Notes: generated from the sequence alone by a model not told the origin. 64,000 nucleotides of DNA from Linyphia triangularis (GCA_963978545.1 OZ021732.1:65727214-65791213); one strand, 5' to 3'; shown: positions 1 to 13,700, counted from the first letter of the stretch. Numbers and translations: made by a program.

Positions 1-1814
1 TGATTGTAATTTAAGTTATATCACTAGTAAATTTGTTCATTTAAATGATAAAGATAAAAAAAAATTGTTTTAATGCTGGATGAAATTCATTTAAAGCCTT
101 TTTTGGATTACAAATGGGGAGATATTCTTGGAATATCCTGTAATGCAGAAAAAGCAGCAACAACTGCTTATGTTTTCATGATTCAAAGTATAACTTCATC
201 ATATAAAGATGTAGTTTATATTTTACCAATTAGGAAAATAACTGCAGATTTTCTGCATTCTGTTATTGTTAAACTTTTAACTGATTTAGAAAACTTAGGC
301 TTTTGTGTGTTTTGTATTTCTAGTGATAATAATGCCATAAATAAAAGGGCCATGTCCTATTTTGCCAATTCACCAGCACAAACGTTTATTTACAAACATC
401 CTGTAGATGAGAATAGACCTTTGTTTTATGTTCGAGATCCAGTTCATTTATTAAAATGTATTAGAAACAACTGGCTTAATCAAAAAAATTCTGATCTGTC
501 CTTATATTATCTAAATTTTAACTTTAATGGAACTTCAGAAATTCATTCAATGAAAATCCACCATTTAAAACTATTCAAACTATTTTTGAAATTGAAAGAA
601 ATCAATTATTAAAGCATTGCCATACTTTGACTCAAAAGTCTAGTTCCCCTTCCAATTTGGATAGGCAAAATGTGAAATTTGTAGTTCAAATATTTAATTC
701 CCATTTAGTCAAAGGCCTGTTTAAAGCTGGTCCAACCTATGATCTTCTACATTACCAAGAAACTGCAGATTTTGTTAAAATTATTCTTACTTGGTGGGAA
801 ATCATGAATGTAAAAACTGTCTTCAAAGGCAAACATAAAAGAAATGTATTTGAAGAACCTTTATCATTCCTTGAAAGTGATGTCAAGATTAGGTTTTTAT
901 ATGCATTCCTGGGTTGGCTAGATGTCTGGAAAAAATGCAATTTAAATTCTGGCACATTAAGTGAAGAAACTCATACTGCTCTATGGCAAACTATGTATGC
1001 TATTATTGAAATTGCTAGGTATTGTACTGAAAATTTCAATCTACACCATATTTTGATGAGCAAATTTCAAACCGATTCCTTGGAAAATCGTTTTGGGCAG
1101 TATAGGCAGCTTGCTGGGGTGCAGTACCATATAACACTAACACAGCTGTTGGAAGTGGGGGAAAAAATAAGAGTTCAGACTATCCTTCCATTGAACTTAG
1201 TTTCAAATAGCCTAGGAACTATTTCTGTTAATTCGGAATCAGAAGATAAACCATTGGATTTAAGTCTACCTAAAAACCACATTGTTTTTCTCCTTAAAAA
1301 GTTTAATATTATTTTTGAAGATGATGATTTTGCCAAAATTATAAACATTGAAGAAGTATTAGTTTATATTGCAGGGTATTGCATACATTCGTGTATTAAT
1401 AGAATAAAATGTGACGCATGTTTAAGCACATTGACTGCTCCAAAAGACACTACTTCTAGCAGTTTAATTGAAGAATTAAATAGAGGGGGGTTAAAGTTTC
1501 CGAATGAGTCAGTTGTAAATGTTATATCTACATGTTATATTGTTGTTTCTAAATTGCTATCTGTAAAGTTCAAAGATGAATTCCTAAAAATTGAAAAAAA
1601 AAAAGAGCCACTGTGTTTACTTTGACTGAGCATTTTTTAAACTTAGACGAACAAAGTTTTGATTTTGATGTATGTGTTAATGGACACAGTAGTTCTTTAT
1701 TGCAAAAGTACATATTACATTCATGTATTAATACGCTTTTGAAAAACTATTGTAAGAATGCTAATAATGTCTTACATAATTGTAAACAAAAGAAAAGAAA
1801 GTTAGAAACTTTGA
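1..1814 (+). pseudogene. P-element/THAP9-like transposase, 5' part (broken)
   Basis: Remnant of a P-element-superfamily transposase, a nuclear DNA transposase with an RNase H fold and a GTP-binding insertion. It starts outside the window. The reading frame changes three times: near an A-run at 57-65, near 550, and at an A-run just before 1613, giving blocks 73-612, ~555-1625 and 1613-1814. Visible family features are an acidic LDEIHLKP segment near 76 and SSDNNAINKRAM near 322-357 (RNase H region). The RDPVHLLKCIRNNW block lies near 436-471. The C-terminal domain has the strongly conserved ENRFGQYRQLAG motif (1084-1119) followed by a Cys-containing helix region. It is interrupted at 1815 by a hAT-like insertion and resumes at 6225. 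It sits antisense in what is probably an intron of UTP18. Family call is confident; activity is excluded by the breaks unless they are assembly errors. Confidence 0.85.
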
Positions 1815-2286
1815 CAGGGTTCGTACAGATTTTTTGAAAACAAATTCAAGGACTTTTTAAGGACTTTTCAAGAACCTTCCAAGCAAAAAAATAAGGACCT
1901 TAAAATTAAATTTTAAAAAATCTTAAAAAAATAATAGTAATGTTCAACGACGGAAATATAGCATATACTTTGTGAAAATATTGCATTTTATTTCTTATTC
2001 AAGATACTAAACAAAAAGTTCATTAGAACTTTAAATTTTTAAGAAAATAGAAAAAATTTGATTGGAGCATTCAGTATCATTTAAATTCGAAGATGTCATT
2101 TTCATTAAAATTTAATCATTTTGTCAGTTACATCAAATACAACAACTTTAGTTACTGTATATTAAGCAACGATACTTTTATTGAAGTGTGTTTCACAGGA
2201 CGATTTCAGTTTCTGAACTTTTTTAAATACGCAAAATGGGTCAAATCGCATCTAAATAATTTGTTAATCACTGATTAACTGAAATG

Positions 2287-2464
2287 GTTGGCTGTTTTCA
2301 GATTATCTGGCGCCATCAGCAACACGAGGGCTATAATGCGTGGAAACATTTGTCATTAGACAAGCCAACATACATTTACAAACGCCCATGCCTAACACGG
2401 GACTCGAACCCGCAACCTTGCGGTCTAGAAGCTAGCACGCTAACCAATATACCGTTTGGTCGGC
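2287..2464 (-). mobile_element. tRNA-derived SINE, copy 1
   Basis: Read on the minus strand, it begins with a tRNA-like head: an A-box-like TATTGGTTAGCGTGC and a perfect B box GGTTCGAGTCC. A unique body follows, and the element ends in a tail containing CAGATAATCTG and AACC. A 12-bp target-site duplication TTAACTGAAATG flanks it (2275-2286 and 2465-2476). Two near-identical full copies occur at 32493 and 53988. It is nested in the hAT-like element, so it inserted later. Confidence 0.92.
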
Positions 2465-2476
2465 TTAACTGAAATG

Positions 2477-3269
2477 CATCCAGAAACCATGGAGCTGATA
2501 GGGTTAAAGGTGCAAATTTGATCATAATAGTCTTTATAACGATAATTATTTTTAGTTTCTAACCTTGCTTGACAATAAGGGTTCGAAAGTGGAACTTATG
2601 TTCCATGGTGTGTTTGAAAATCAATAATCGAATACATATTGCCCTTCTAACTTTCTAAATGCAAAGTTATTTTTGAATTTAGAAATCTAAAATAGTGGGA
2701 TATACGACCCTAATTACTAAAAAAACGTTTCAATAAATACAATTGCTTCAATTGAATAGTTAATCTCTCATCATGTGATGTGCCAACCTCATCTGATCCA
2801 GACGGTATAAAGTTGGAATCCTTACATTTAACCTTCCGTTAGTCGCGCACAACTCACAGGTGCATCCCTACACTTTTTCCTCCTCTGCCTTTATTTTTAT
2901 TGAATTACTTGTGATACGATTTTTTAATAAATTTTACTATTTAAATAGATTGTTTAATACTTTATCTCTCCGATGAATCTTAAATCGGTAATAATCAACT
3001 ATTTAAACTAAAATAAATTTCATTTGGCTTTCAAAAAACCGGAAACACCTCATAGATGCAATGCGACTAAACATATATCGGAAAGTGGAACGCGACTAAC
3101 AGAAGGTTAAAATCGTGCAACCATAAGTGTGATCTATCACGTCATTACTAAATAAGAAAACATCCTGAAATGAAAATACTTCTAGTATATAGTACAAATT
3201 ATTGTATTTGGATGTAGTTTCCACATTTCTTTTTAATCATTCTGTACCTTGAAGCAAGAGCTACCAAAG

Positions 3270-3303
<34 letters not shown>

Positions 3304-3999
3304 AATGATAAGTATATAAATAGAGATATCTTTCTTTACATTATTTATGGTTAGAAAATAGCAAAGTTAAGTGTATTTTAAATAGATGCATCACTTTAAG
3401 ATATTATGTGAACACTACGCTGAAGTGGCTGGGCTAAGAAGGAATTGAATGGTTGAGCTTACAAACAAACCAACCTTAAAGGCAAAGAAAGGGGCAGTAC
3501 TATATAAGAGATAATAAAAATCTCCAAATCACAATTGCAAGAGATTCAAAATTTAACTCCATGTCAAGTAATTTGAGGCGATCCTTTAGACAGAAGGTCT
3601 GTAAAACTGCGCCAAAATCACATTGTCAAGGGTTTTTTGCTACGAGGAATCATTAAGCATTGGAAACAATTACAAACAAATTACTAAAGAAAAATATATT
3701 TCCCAACTTAGCAGAAAGATAATGCGTTGCAAGTAAAAACAAATATATGATGAACTTTTACAATATTTAACTTGAACGACTTCGTTACTTTACTAAACGA
3801 CAATCTTAGCACAATAACGCCAACCAGGGCGGTTCCGTGAGGGGGGGGGGGGATAAACCCTAACACTTTTAGCATGCGAAACCATCACAGAGCAAGCATT
3901 GCAGTAGTGTATGGTTAGCTTGAAATTAATACCCTTCATAATCACTGGATTAAACAAGGTAGTAATGAATTTCATTTTGTAATTGAAATATGGGAAACA
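2477..3999. other. AT-rich interior of the hAT-like element
   Basis: No supported gene. Holds a poly(T) run (3269-3296) and a G-run (3841-3852). The only open frames are short and lack family features. Confidence 0.5.
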
Positions 4000-4178
4000 C
4001 GGGTTGGTTGGTTGGTACGCTGAACGACATCTTTATGCATAGTAACGGTTTATCAGGACGGATCTACAGCTTAGGGGGATTCCGAACCACAACGAACATA
4101 CGCGCCTAACCCAGGATTCGAATTCACCGCCTTTGTCATGCGAGGTCAGAGAGCTAACCTAACAGCCATCAGATGGGC
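4000..4178 (-). mobile_element. Divergent tRNA-derived SINE variant
   Basis: The minus strand reads a tRNA-like head (A-box-like GGCTGTTAGGTTAGC, B-box-like GAATTCGAATCC) and ends in a CCAACCAACCAACC tail. It shares the tail and architecture with the other SINEs but not the body, so it is a different subfamily. Flanking GAAATATG/GAAATACG may be an eroded duplication. Confidence 0.65.
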
Positions 4179-4419
4179 GAAATACGATTTGGACACGCTA
4201 TGTATAGTTCGGTTGAGTTAGTATACTATGGTATGGTGTATTCTCGTCACCTGAAATATTAAAAAATATCGTTACTATTAAAAATTGTAGAACCAAGTTG
4301 CATTAAGCATTGTAATTGTGAGACAACTTTCCATTTAAAAGACAGTCTCTATCTCGCTATCAAGGTAGAAATGTCGGGTTAGATCCTTAATTTTCAATCA
4401 TTCCTCCCTTGTGCATTTG

Positions 4420-4506
4420 ACTTGACTCTCCATCAAACTCACTCGATCCTACAATTTGGCTCAGTATGGCCCTCGTGCCGTTAAACTTAAACCAACCAAC
4501 CAACCC
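4420..4506 (+). mobile_element. SINE 3'-end fragment
   Basis: The segment ends in AAACCAACCAACCAACC and contains GGCCCTCGTGCCG, matching the tail-proximal GGGCTATAATGCGCC/CACGAGGGC part of the full SINEs. No tRNA-like head was found, so it is 5'-truncated or decayed. Confidence 0.5.
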
Positions 4507-4837
4507 GATCATACAATCTTCCCCGCCCATATCAACTCTTTAAGTGCCATGAATATTTGGATGCAGGATAGTTTATCAACGATTATTTCACAAATAAAAC
4601 ATTAAATAACATATCAATAAAAAATAAAGGATTTTGCTGACAACTAACCCTAATACTAAGTTTCATCAACGACAAGAGAATACTAAATCAACAACTGAAG
4701 AATTTAGTGTAATTTTACGTCAAAAGCAGAAATACCAATACGATCAAATGACTTCTCTTCACATTAGTTAAAAGACTTACTTCTCCAATTCAGTTTTCAA
4801 ACCATATTTGAAGTTTAAAATAAGATGGCATTAAAAT

Positions 4838-5350
4838 AACTTATAAAAACAAAGTTTGCATTATAAATCCTTTATATGCATTGCCAATTTGTATATTCGT
4901 TAACACAGGAGCCGATTCTGTAAACAGCGTGTGCTTGGTATTTGCATCTAATTTTAAATATCAAAAGCACTTCTATCAGGAAAATGTGGGGCAAACTAAG
5001 TTTCAAAATTTATTTATGAAAATGTGTATTATGCTCTGCTGTAAAGCTGCATTTATTGTGCATTTATGCTCTCATATTCAAATATCACTTATTTATTCTT
5101 ATTAAAGTAATTTTTTATTTATTAAAAAAAAATCGGCAACAGGAAAAAGTTTCAACAATGGTCGGTTCAATGCTTTTTTTTAATACGATTGGATGGCGAT
5201 AAGTTAGTTTATTAGTATTCCATAAAAGCAACCTTTTAATAACAGTTACAACCGCAAAATTTGATAGAATGCATCGTCATCGACATCATCTGCTAAATTT
5301 CAGCCAGATTGGATGACAGCAAGGGGGTTAATTATTCATCCGCAGATTTG
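4838..5350 (-). repeat. Dispersed ~500-bp repeat, copy A
   Basis: Its reverse complement aligns by eye over its whole length with 35548-36048. Shared landmarks include TCTGCGGATG, GTCATCCAA, GGAATACTAATAAACTAAC, ACACGCTGTT(A/T)ACAGAATCGG and ATATAAAGGATT. The phrase GTCATCCAA..GC..GAAA occurs twice in each copy. No coding potential or TIRs recognised; the repeat class is unknown. Confidence 0.75.
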
Positions 5351-6059
5351 TCCTCCATCGAAAAACCACAAAATCGAAGTTAACATAAAGGATTTAAAAA
5401 TAAAAATTAAAAGTCGTAAATTTGGATGCATTTGGCAGCAAGAGTCCCGATATGGTTAGTAGAGCAAAAAATTATAAATAGACTAAAAAATACTAAATCA
5501 GTGAGTACTTACAAAAAAAGATCCTAATGCAATTGTTTTAAAGCTTCACTTTATATAATAAGTATTGTCCGAATATAACCGCATTGGAAAGGCGTTACTG
5601 TTTCATGTTGCAGAAATATTTTGAATTATTAAGGGTTTTTTTAATTTTAGCAGATCTATATTTTTGTACACTGAACGCGGTTGCAACAAGAAAAAAAGTT
5701 TCAACAAATCAAAATTTAAGTTGACAAGGGTGACCTTCACTTACCAGCCATGAAATCTTTTACAAGGGCAGAAGGCTCATACATTTTAATATTCAAAATA
5801 GACATGCCCAGGAAAAACAGTTTAATAGATGCTCATTTTATCGTGAATAATTTATTACTATGATGATCCTCACAATTCAGAATTACATTATTTATTATAA
5901 ATACTTTTCAACTACGGAAAGAGAAAATAAAGGGGAATAAAATATAAAAGTTGTTTTTTTTTTTTGTTTCTTTTAATTAGGAGATAAGGATTTCTTTTCT
6001 ATGGAAGTTTCTGAAATACACACGCACAGAAAGAAAAAGAAAAGGAATAGCAAATGTCA
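5351..6059. other. Right interior of the hAT-like element
   Basis: AT-rich with no coding region seen. GGTTGCAACAAGAAAAAAAGTTTCAACAA near 5680-5708 resembles part of the dispersed repeat at 4838-5350. Confidence 0.4.
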
Positions 6060-6219
6060 GTTATTTTCAAGAACTTTTCAAGAGCCCTCAAGAATTAAAA
6101 AACTTTCAAGGACCTTCAGGTTAAAAATAAGGAGCTTTCAAGAACTTTTCAAGGACCCTTGGAAACATTAAGTAAAAATAAGGAGTTCTTAAGGACTTTC
6201 AAGAACTGTACGAACCCTG

Positions 6220-6480
6220 TTTGAAGCTTTCAAATGAACAAACTGCAGACTCTAATGAAGCAACATCCTCTACATTTAAATGTGTTAAAATAGTTCAAAA
6301 ATGCAAAATCACAAAAAATGTAAAAACTAAGCCTGCTGACGTAAAAACAAAACCTGCTGGTATCAAAACAAAACATGCTAAACCTGCTGGTGCTAAAACA
6401 AAACCTACTGGTGTTAAAACTTGTCCAACAAAAGCTTTGAATTTGTGTTTAAAAAAAAAAAGATTAATGTAAAATGAATT
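6220..6480 (+). pseudogene. P-element-like transposase, 3' end after the insertion
   Basis: Open frame from 6221 to the stop at 6472. Removing 1815-6219 plus one copy of TTTGA joins 1814 to 6225 in phase, so this is the C-terminal tail of the P transposase. The tail is Lys-rich with short repeats of the type KTKPAG (about four). AATAAA-type signals follow at ~6556-6566. The outer TIR of the P element was not recognised downstream. Confidence 0.75.
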
Positions 6481-7621
6481 GTATTTGCTGAATGGCTACA
6501 CAATGAATTTCAATACAATTGTGTTGTGATCTTTTTTTTTTTTTTGTATTATTGTTAAATAAATAATTATTTATACTTTGAATATTGTATTTCTTTTATA
6601 AAAATATTTTGTTTCGATACAAACTAAAGTTTGTGTTCAAGTTTTGATTATTTTTAGAATATGCTTATTAGAAATCCATTTTGCTAAAATAGTTTTCACT
6701 TAAGCTAAAATTAAAGACATCTATATGAACTTTTTTACTCTGAAGATAATTGTTAAAATCGTGAATCAATAAATTTACAATTAACCAAGCTTTATCAGAA
6801 ACAATTTTATAAATCTAGATATATTTAATAAAATAAAATTGCCATTGTATCAATGAGTACAAACTTCTTAAACATTGTACACAAGGAAAATATTTAGTGA
6901 CTAGCTTGAATAATATGGTCTAATTTATTTGTTATTTCTCCCTAAAACCAAAAACTTGTGTTATGTTCCATCACTTATATCTGAAATGTATCGGGATTTT
7001 CAATAATTGCGATAAAAATGAACGCTTTTATAAGTAAACTTCTTAAAGCACGTAAGCTTGCGAAATTCCCCAGGTTCAAGAGTGGCCTCCAGTTGATGAC
7101 GTCATAGTGGAGTTGTGAGGCTTCCTTCTATAGGAGGTGTTGTTACTGATGGCTGATATATAAATAAGGTTTACTTAGTAATTTATTCCCAAAACTTAAG
7201 ATTATAAAGTTTATACTATGCATATAGATTATAAACTATAACTTTTATCAATATTATAGCAAAATTTTTTTATTAAAATGATGTTATGGGGTCTGTAAAT
7301 GAATGTTGGTAATAAGACCCATAAGAGGTCATGTGTACAAATTATATAAATAGCAATAAACATAGTGATGAGAAATCATTACTTTTACCATATTGATTAA
7401 AAATGGAAATTTCAATTATTGCATTTATTAAAACTTCAATGATTATATTGTTAATTGTATTTGGAGTAAACAGATTACATATATTTAAACTAAATTAGAG
7501 TATTATATATGATGTTGCTTGTACTCATCTTTTTGAAATTTATCCTGTGGTTGTACACATTTTTTTTATTAAAAGTTATCTGACAATTATATGAAAAAGT
7601 ATTAACAATACTTAAGCTTAC
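6481..7621. other. AT-rich, probable UTP18 intron
   Basis: Lies downstream of the last visible UTP18 exon on the minus strand. No further WD40 exon, splice-bounded open frame or mobile element was found. It contains the 3' trailer of the P element (poly-T at 6533-6545, AATAAA-like motifs) and otherwise AT-rich sequence. Confidence 0.6.
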
Positions 7622-7716
7622 CTTGGTGGTCATTAAATGAATATTTCCATAACGTCCATGAATAACGATATATTTACCATCTGGAGACATTTGAAACCGC
7701 CGCATATTCTTTTGAT
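7622..7716 (-). CDS. UTP18: UTP18 coding exon 11 (last visible)
   Basis: Acceptor AATAG, donor AAG|GTAAGC. Encodes RRFQMSPDGKYIVIHGRYG and HLMTTK, a WD40 blade with an SPDG turn. It ends in phase 0. The next exon is not in positions 1-7621. Confidence 0.93.
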
Positions 7717-10700
7717 CTATTCCTTAATAAAAAATACATAATTTTTTTTAACAATCAATTACAATTTAATATTTCTTAATAGTAATATCTTATTGGTATC
7801 AGCATTAATAGTTTTGAATTGATAAAAGCAAGTGTAAACATAATCAAACCTAAATATGGAAATTTTAAACATAACACAATGCGTAAATAATAAAATTGAA
7901 TATTGTTTAAAAACATTAATGTTTTAAAAAAATTAAAAATATTACATTTCTGACATTTTTACGACATTAACAATTTAATAAACTTAGAGATTTTTAAGAA
8001 CTTATTTCTACAAAAAAATATTTTTTTATGTATCTTTTTGGTCACTTACCTTTTTGTGCAGGTATTCGGGCAATTTTTCCGGCAAACATATCGTATGAAA
8101 ATAGATGGGAACGGCAATAAGATCCCACAATAATCTCTCTGCCATCTACTGTGAAATGAGAAGTTTCAATAGGAAAGTCTTCGAAGCAAATGGATTGAAT
8201 TTTAGCATTGATTTTTCCATCTATCTGCAACAGAGAAAAGAGAAAATAAAGTGCAAATTAAAAAAAAAATTAGTACAATAAACTTTAAAAAAAATTACTT
8301 TTTAAATCTGCAATTTTTCCATGTATACATTAAATTGATGATTTTGTAAGAAAGAAACACAAACTTGATTGAACAACATCATTGAAAAGAAATAACCAAA
8401 ACCATTTAATGAAATATAGTCAAACGCTGTAAACGCGAAATCACATAAAATGAAATCCTGTTTAACGCGAAGTAAAAGCAGTGCTCTGTACTTAAAACTT
8501 AATGTTAATTTATTCGTTCAACACGAAATTCAGTTAACAAGAACAACTTCAGCGGCCCCATCGACTTCGTGTTAACAGGTTTGATTGTACTTATTTATGA
8601 GATTGAAACAGAAAATTGCCAAAATACCTGAAAGAGATTTGCAGTCCCATTTGTTGTAGCTACCAATGCTACTTTTGAAGTAGGATGGAATTCCACAGTT
8701 TTTACCATAGACTATAAATGACATTATTTATTATAAATTACATAGTTCAACAAAGAGTATTTCATCAGTAAATTTTCAAAACATATTACAAATACAGAAT
8801 TGCTATAATTGTCCCAAAACAATACTATACATAAACTAATTTTTTAATAAATATTTGATACTTACAGCTTTCATGTTTGTATCAACCAAGTTTGGGCATT
8901 TACGGATATTAATGTTCCCTTTTGGCAAACTCTCAAATTTTTTTATGAAATTCCCCGTTTTTCGTAACAACTCATCGCTCTCATCTATGGAGATAGGGAA
9001 AATATTTAGTTAAATAACACAACATTTTAATTTAGCCAAGTTACCTTATTTACAAAAAATAATTTACAAAATAGCAAAACATTCTTACCTCCAGAATCTT
9101 TGCTTGCTTCTCTACCAATTTCAGCCCATTTTGGTGCCCCCATTATTTTAATGAACCTGGAAATTTATAATAAAAGAACTCATAATACCTAGTTAGGAAT
9201 TTACTACAAAGAGTTTTTTTATTTTTTATTCAAAAACATAATACACAATCACTGGAAAAAGACTTGTTTGAAGAAAAAAAACTCAATATTGAAGTTTGCA
9301 ATCTAACATACATATTAGAGAATTAACCAAATATTTTCTTAACTTCATTAATAAAATTAGCATTTACAAAATAATACCTAATGTAATACTCATTAAACAT
9401 AATATAAAATTTTAAATAATTAATGCATTAATTATATTTTAAGCAAGCAATATAAACAACAACTTGAAGTACAGATTATAGAAATTGGAATCGGAGAATT
9501 TAAAAAAAAAAAAAAATTACTTTTCTTGAACATAATCCGTGTACTTTTCATCTCCTCTTAAAGACACACTTCGATGACAGTTTCTTAAATCTTTTGCTTT
9601 TGTTTTTACCCTGAAAATTGTAAACAAAAGTTTTTAAACAAGTTTTAAAAGTAGTTTCTTGCACTTTACACAAGCAAAGATAAAGTAAAAAGAAATAGAG
9701 AAGAATTAATACATTACAAATATTATGGTTTATGTTATAACTTAATTGTTTACTCTACAGTTAAGGCTAATTAAATAATACTATATTCAATTCCTCGATT
9801 TCCAAACATTGCGTTGTGAATACCTTTTACCCTAAACCTGCCTATCATATAGTGGTACCTTTTAGATTACCTGAAAACACAGCATGGTACAATATATTGA
9901 ATGGAGAGAATTAAGACCAGCTAGAGACCTGAGAAATCATTTATTGCAGGGGAAAGATATTAAGTAATGGAATTACAGACCAAATGAAGAGTTATTGGTT
10001 AAACACTGGACCAATGTAATACTAGCTTAAGCGATAGCATGAATTGAGATATCAAAACAATGAGGGATTATATAAATATAAAGAAACCAAAATTTAAATT
10101 ACCCAAAAAAGCAGAACACCAGGACTAAGAATAGCATATCGATTGAATAAGGGAATGAAATATTACCCTTTTAATTTAACCACAAGGGGGAAAAGAACTT
10201 GTAAAAAGATCCCGAAAACCCTTCCAAAAATACCTGGGACCCACATGGGGTATACTAGAGGACAGAGGGCCGCATGGGGGACGTCTGAATGTATCCGATT
10301 GACCTGGCGAGAGTAGAGGTTTGCAGTAAATCAGTCTCGTATTTGGAGAACAACAAAGTCCTTGTGAATGGGACGAAGATAGTTCTTATGTAGATGTTGG
10401 ACAGAGGAGGACAGACTCCTAGAGGTGGTAGGATGAGGACAAAACTGATATTTCACTTGAGAAGATAGTCTGTAGGCAGGCCACCGGCCATCTTACTGGA
10501 CAACGACGGGATATTATGTAGGTAGGCCACCGGCCTTCTTACTGGCAGCGACGAGATATTATTAGATAGGCCACCGGCCTTCTTACTGGCAGCGACGGGA
10601 TATTATGTAGATATGATGTAGGTAGGCCACCGGCCTTCTTACTGGCAGCGACGAGATATTATTAGATAGGCCACCGGCCATCTTACTGGCAGCGACGAGA

Positions 10701-13700
10701 TATTATTAGATAGGCCACCGGCCATCTTACTGGCAGCGACGAGATATTATTAGATAGGCCACCGGCCATCTTACTGGCAGCGACGGGATATTATGTAGAT
10801 ATGATGTAGGTAAGGTTCTAGAACTGTTGCAGAACTGGCAACTAATCACCCTGACCACACTGGACTCGTCAGGGACGCAGAAAACACTCTTGAAACCGCC
10901 ACAGAAATGTCCAGGAATCACGTCGACCAAGGGAAGGAATACTGTAGGCCACCGGCCGTCTTAGCTGAGCAGCATCTAGGAACGAGATGTCATTTTTTCG
11001 GGAGGCCACCAGCCATCCTTCTAGTCTCCGCCCGAGAGATCACCTAAGGTGCGCCATTTCTTCCACGGGGACGCTACATCCGAGCAACCATAAAAAAAAC
11101 ACAACTTCTCCGCACTAGGTTTCGCCTCTCAATGATCACGGAAAGCAGCCCCGTACTCCTGTCCTAAACTTGCCTCCACCAATCACAGGCTCTCTCTACC
11201 ATGACGCGTTTCTCGGGCGAACAGAAAGGAGGGATCCCATTGGACAAAAGTTAAGCGTCCCTTTTCGAATTCTGAAACGACGCCGGGGAGAAATTCCTAA
11301 TCCCGCAGCCGAAAACAGGGGGTATATACGAAAATCCACATGCTATTCCGCGTCCCGATCTCCGGCTTTTTTAATAAAAAGGATTTATAAAATAAAAAGG
11401 TGAATTAAATATCACCCACCTTTAATAGGGCATTAATTACCAAAAATGATTGACTAATTTTACACAGATAATTCCGGAAGAACATGACAAGTGAGAGAAT
11501 GCTTCCATTATACCATAACAAACCCGTTGAGGAAGCCAAACATTTTTTCAATCATAACATTTATAAATTGAGAGAGAAATAGATTCTCATTTAATATCAT
11601 ATCATAATTTCACTTTAAATTATTTATCAAAATGAAAACTACATTGACTAGAGCTATTTAATCATAGTTACTTAAGAGCCTAGATTTTGTAAAAACTTTT
11701 GCTCCTTTCAACATCACAAAATTTTCTACATACAAAAAAAATTAGATTAAGTGTACTTCCATAAATTTAGCCTTAGCATTTAATAAAAAAAATTGAGAAA
11801 TTTTTTTAAAAATTCTTCTTACACCTAGTACCTTCAAAATTTTTGGCATGCCTTACACTTAAAATTTAAATCAATGGGAAAAAAAGGGTATTTTTTTCCC
11901 CCAGACATTTTTTATAACAACTAATTAAAATAATACTACTATATGGCAGTGAAACTTGGAAAATCACAAAGCAACAGGAAAATAAATTGAACGCATTCCA
12001 TACTAAATGTTTAAGAAAAATTCTGAAAATTTATTGGCCGCAAAAAATTTCAAATCGTGATTTATATATCAAAACAGCAGATAAACCCTTAATCAATGAC
12101 CTAAAGAGAAAAAGATGGCATTGGGTCGGCCATGTTCTTAGAAGGGACCCCAAATCCAATGAACGAATCGCCCTAACATGGTCTCCTGACGGTAAAAGGA
12201 AGAGAGGACGACCAAGACTGACGTGGAGGCGAATGATCTTGAAGGAAAGAGACAATCTCGGTTGGCCAAGCTGGGCTGTTGCCAGGGAGGCCGCGCTGAA
12301 CAGGAGGGACTGGGTTTCGACAATTGCGGCCTCATGCGCCTACAAGGCGTGAAGATACTCAAGGCAAGGCAATTAAAATAATTAAAAATAAATGAAAATT
12401 AATGTAAAAGATTTCATTTCAAAAATAAAAATTACTACTCATTTTATCCAACATGATCTTAAATACAAAGTTTTATTTGGCATCCATAGCTTTTAATATA
12501 TTAAGGCACAATTAAAAAAAAAAAACGTAGTTCTCAAGTTAAAAAGGTCTAGCTAAATTAATATTTGCTGTACCAAAATCCAAAAATTAACAGTGACAAA
12601 TTTGATTATTTATAAAATCAAGTTTATAATAAAACTTTAAACACCACTACTTACAACAGACTTTCATCATCTTCATCTTCCCAAGCAGGTACTAGTGTAT
12701 TTTTCTTTGGCTAAATTAAAAAAGTATAATATTAAGAGAAATATCAATTTAGCCAAACTCAATGTACTATTAATTAAAGTTACTATTTATTTGAAAATAT
12801 AAATTATACGCGTAATATTTAACATTTGATTAACCTTTTCTTCAAAGAGAATTTTAGAGTCATCTTGCATCAAACCCTGTTCAAAGTCCTCTTCATCATC
12901 TAATTCCTCAGGTTTACCTCCAAAAAGTAATTTCTCTAAATCAGCCTCTTCCTTGTCCATTGGTTTAGCTGCTCCAAGAATTTGTTGTGCCTTATGCAGT
13001 TGGGGAGCCTGAAAATCCAAATGCAAGAATTTAGCCATGATATAAGAAATTTCAATTAAATCCCAATTTCATAAATAAAACAAAAAAGAACTTGTATTTA
13101 TTTTACTGAATTTACTTGAGACTGATTTACATATTGCCAGACAATTAGCCAATGAGTTAATTGAGAAGTCACTTACAGACAGTGATTGGAATGCTAGATT
13201 CCCATTAACATAGTGTCATTGATTGGAACAATCTCTTTGGTATTGAGCAAGCATTATGCCACCAGTCGATGATTGTAGTAAAACACAGCACAATTAACTC
13301 TTTGCAGAAGGATGCAGATCGCTTACAATGACTACAGTACATGTTCAAATTGATTTTTCGAAAACAATTGAATTTTTTACTGTTACATCAATTTATAGCA
13401 ATGCATTCATTTTGTGTTCAAATTAATAATTTAAAACAAACATTATATATTTATCCTGTGAAATCTATAACTTTCATCACTTTATTATTAATTGCCAGGG
13501 AGGGAAATAATTGCACTCTCTGTTGACACCCATGGCTAGACGCAACAGCAAATTCAAATAGAAAATATTTGATCTACTGGAATGTATGCTACTGGCATGT
13601 CAGTGACAAACTGGCCTTGCTAATAACTGGCACAAATCTTTAATGGTGCTAGTAGCTGGCAACCTCAACTGAAACGTCAACTATTAATGTCTAAATCAAG

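Larger units (their letters stand above)
1815..6219. mobile_element. hAT-like (hAT5-type) element, 4.4 kb, inside the P transposase
   Basis: The ends are perfect 14-bp inverted repeats (CAGGGTTCGTACAG at 1815-1828 and its complement at 6206-6219). They are flanked by a 5-bp duplication TTTGA (1810-1814, 6220-6224). Subterminal regions (1840-1900 and 6060-6205) are rich in AAGGACTTTTCAAG-like motifs, as is the short relative at 20486-20897. No transposase is visible inside, so it looks nonautonomous. It carries a SINE (2287-2464), two SINE-like fragments (4000-4506) and one copy of a dispersed repeat (4838-5350). TIRs starting CAGGG with 5-6-bp duplications are known for a hAT subgroup; that assignment is from family knowledge. 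Confidence 0.8.

Noticed and set aside
12787..13038. ATG at 13038 as the UTP18 start codon
   Set aside because: The ten codons before APQLHK coincide with a polypyrimidine-AG acceptor, and upstream exons join in phase; kept only as an alternative.
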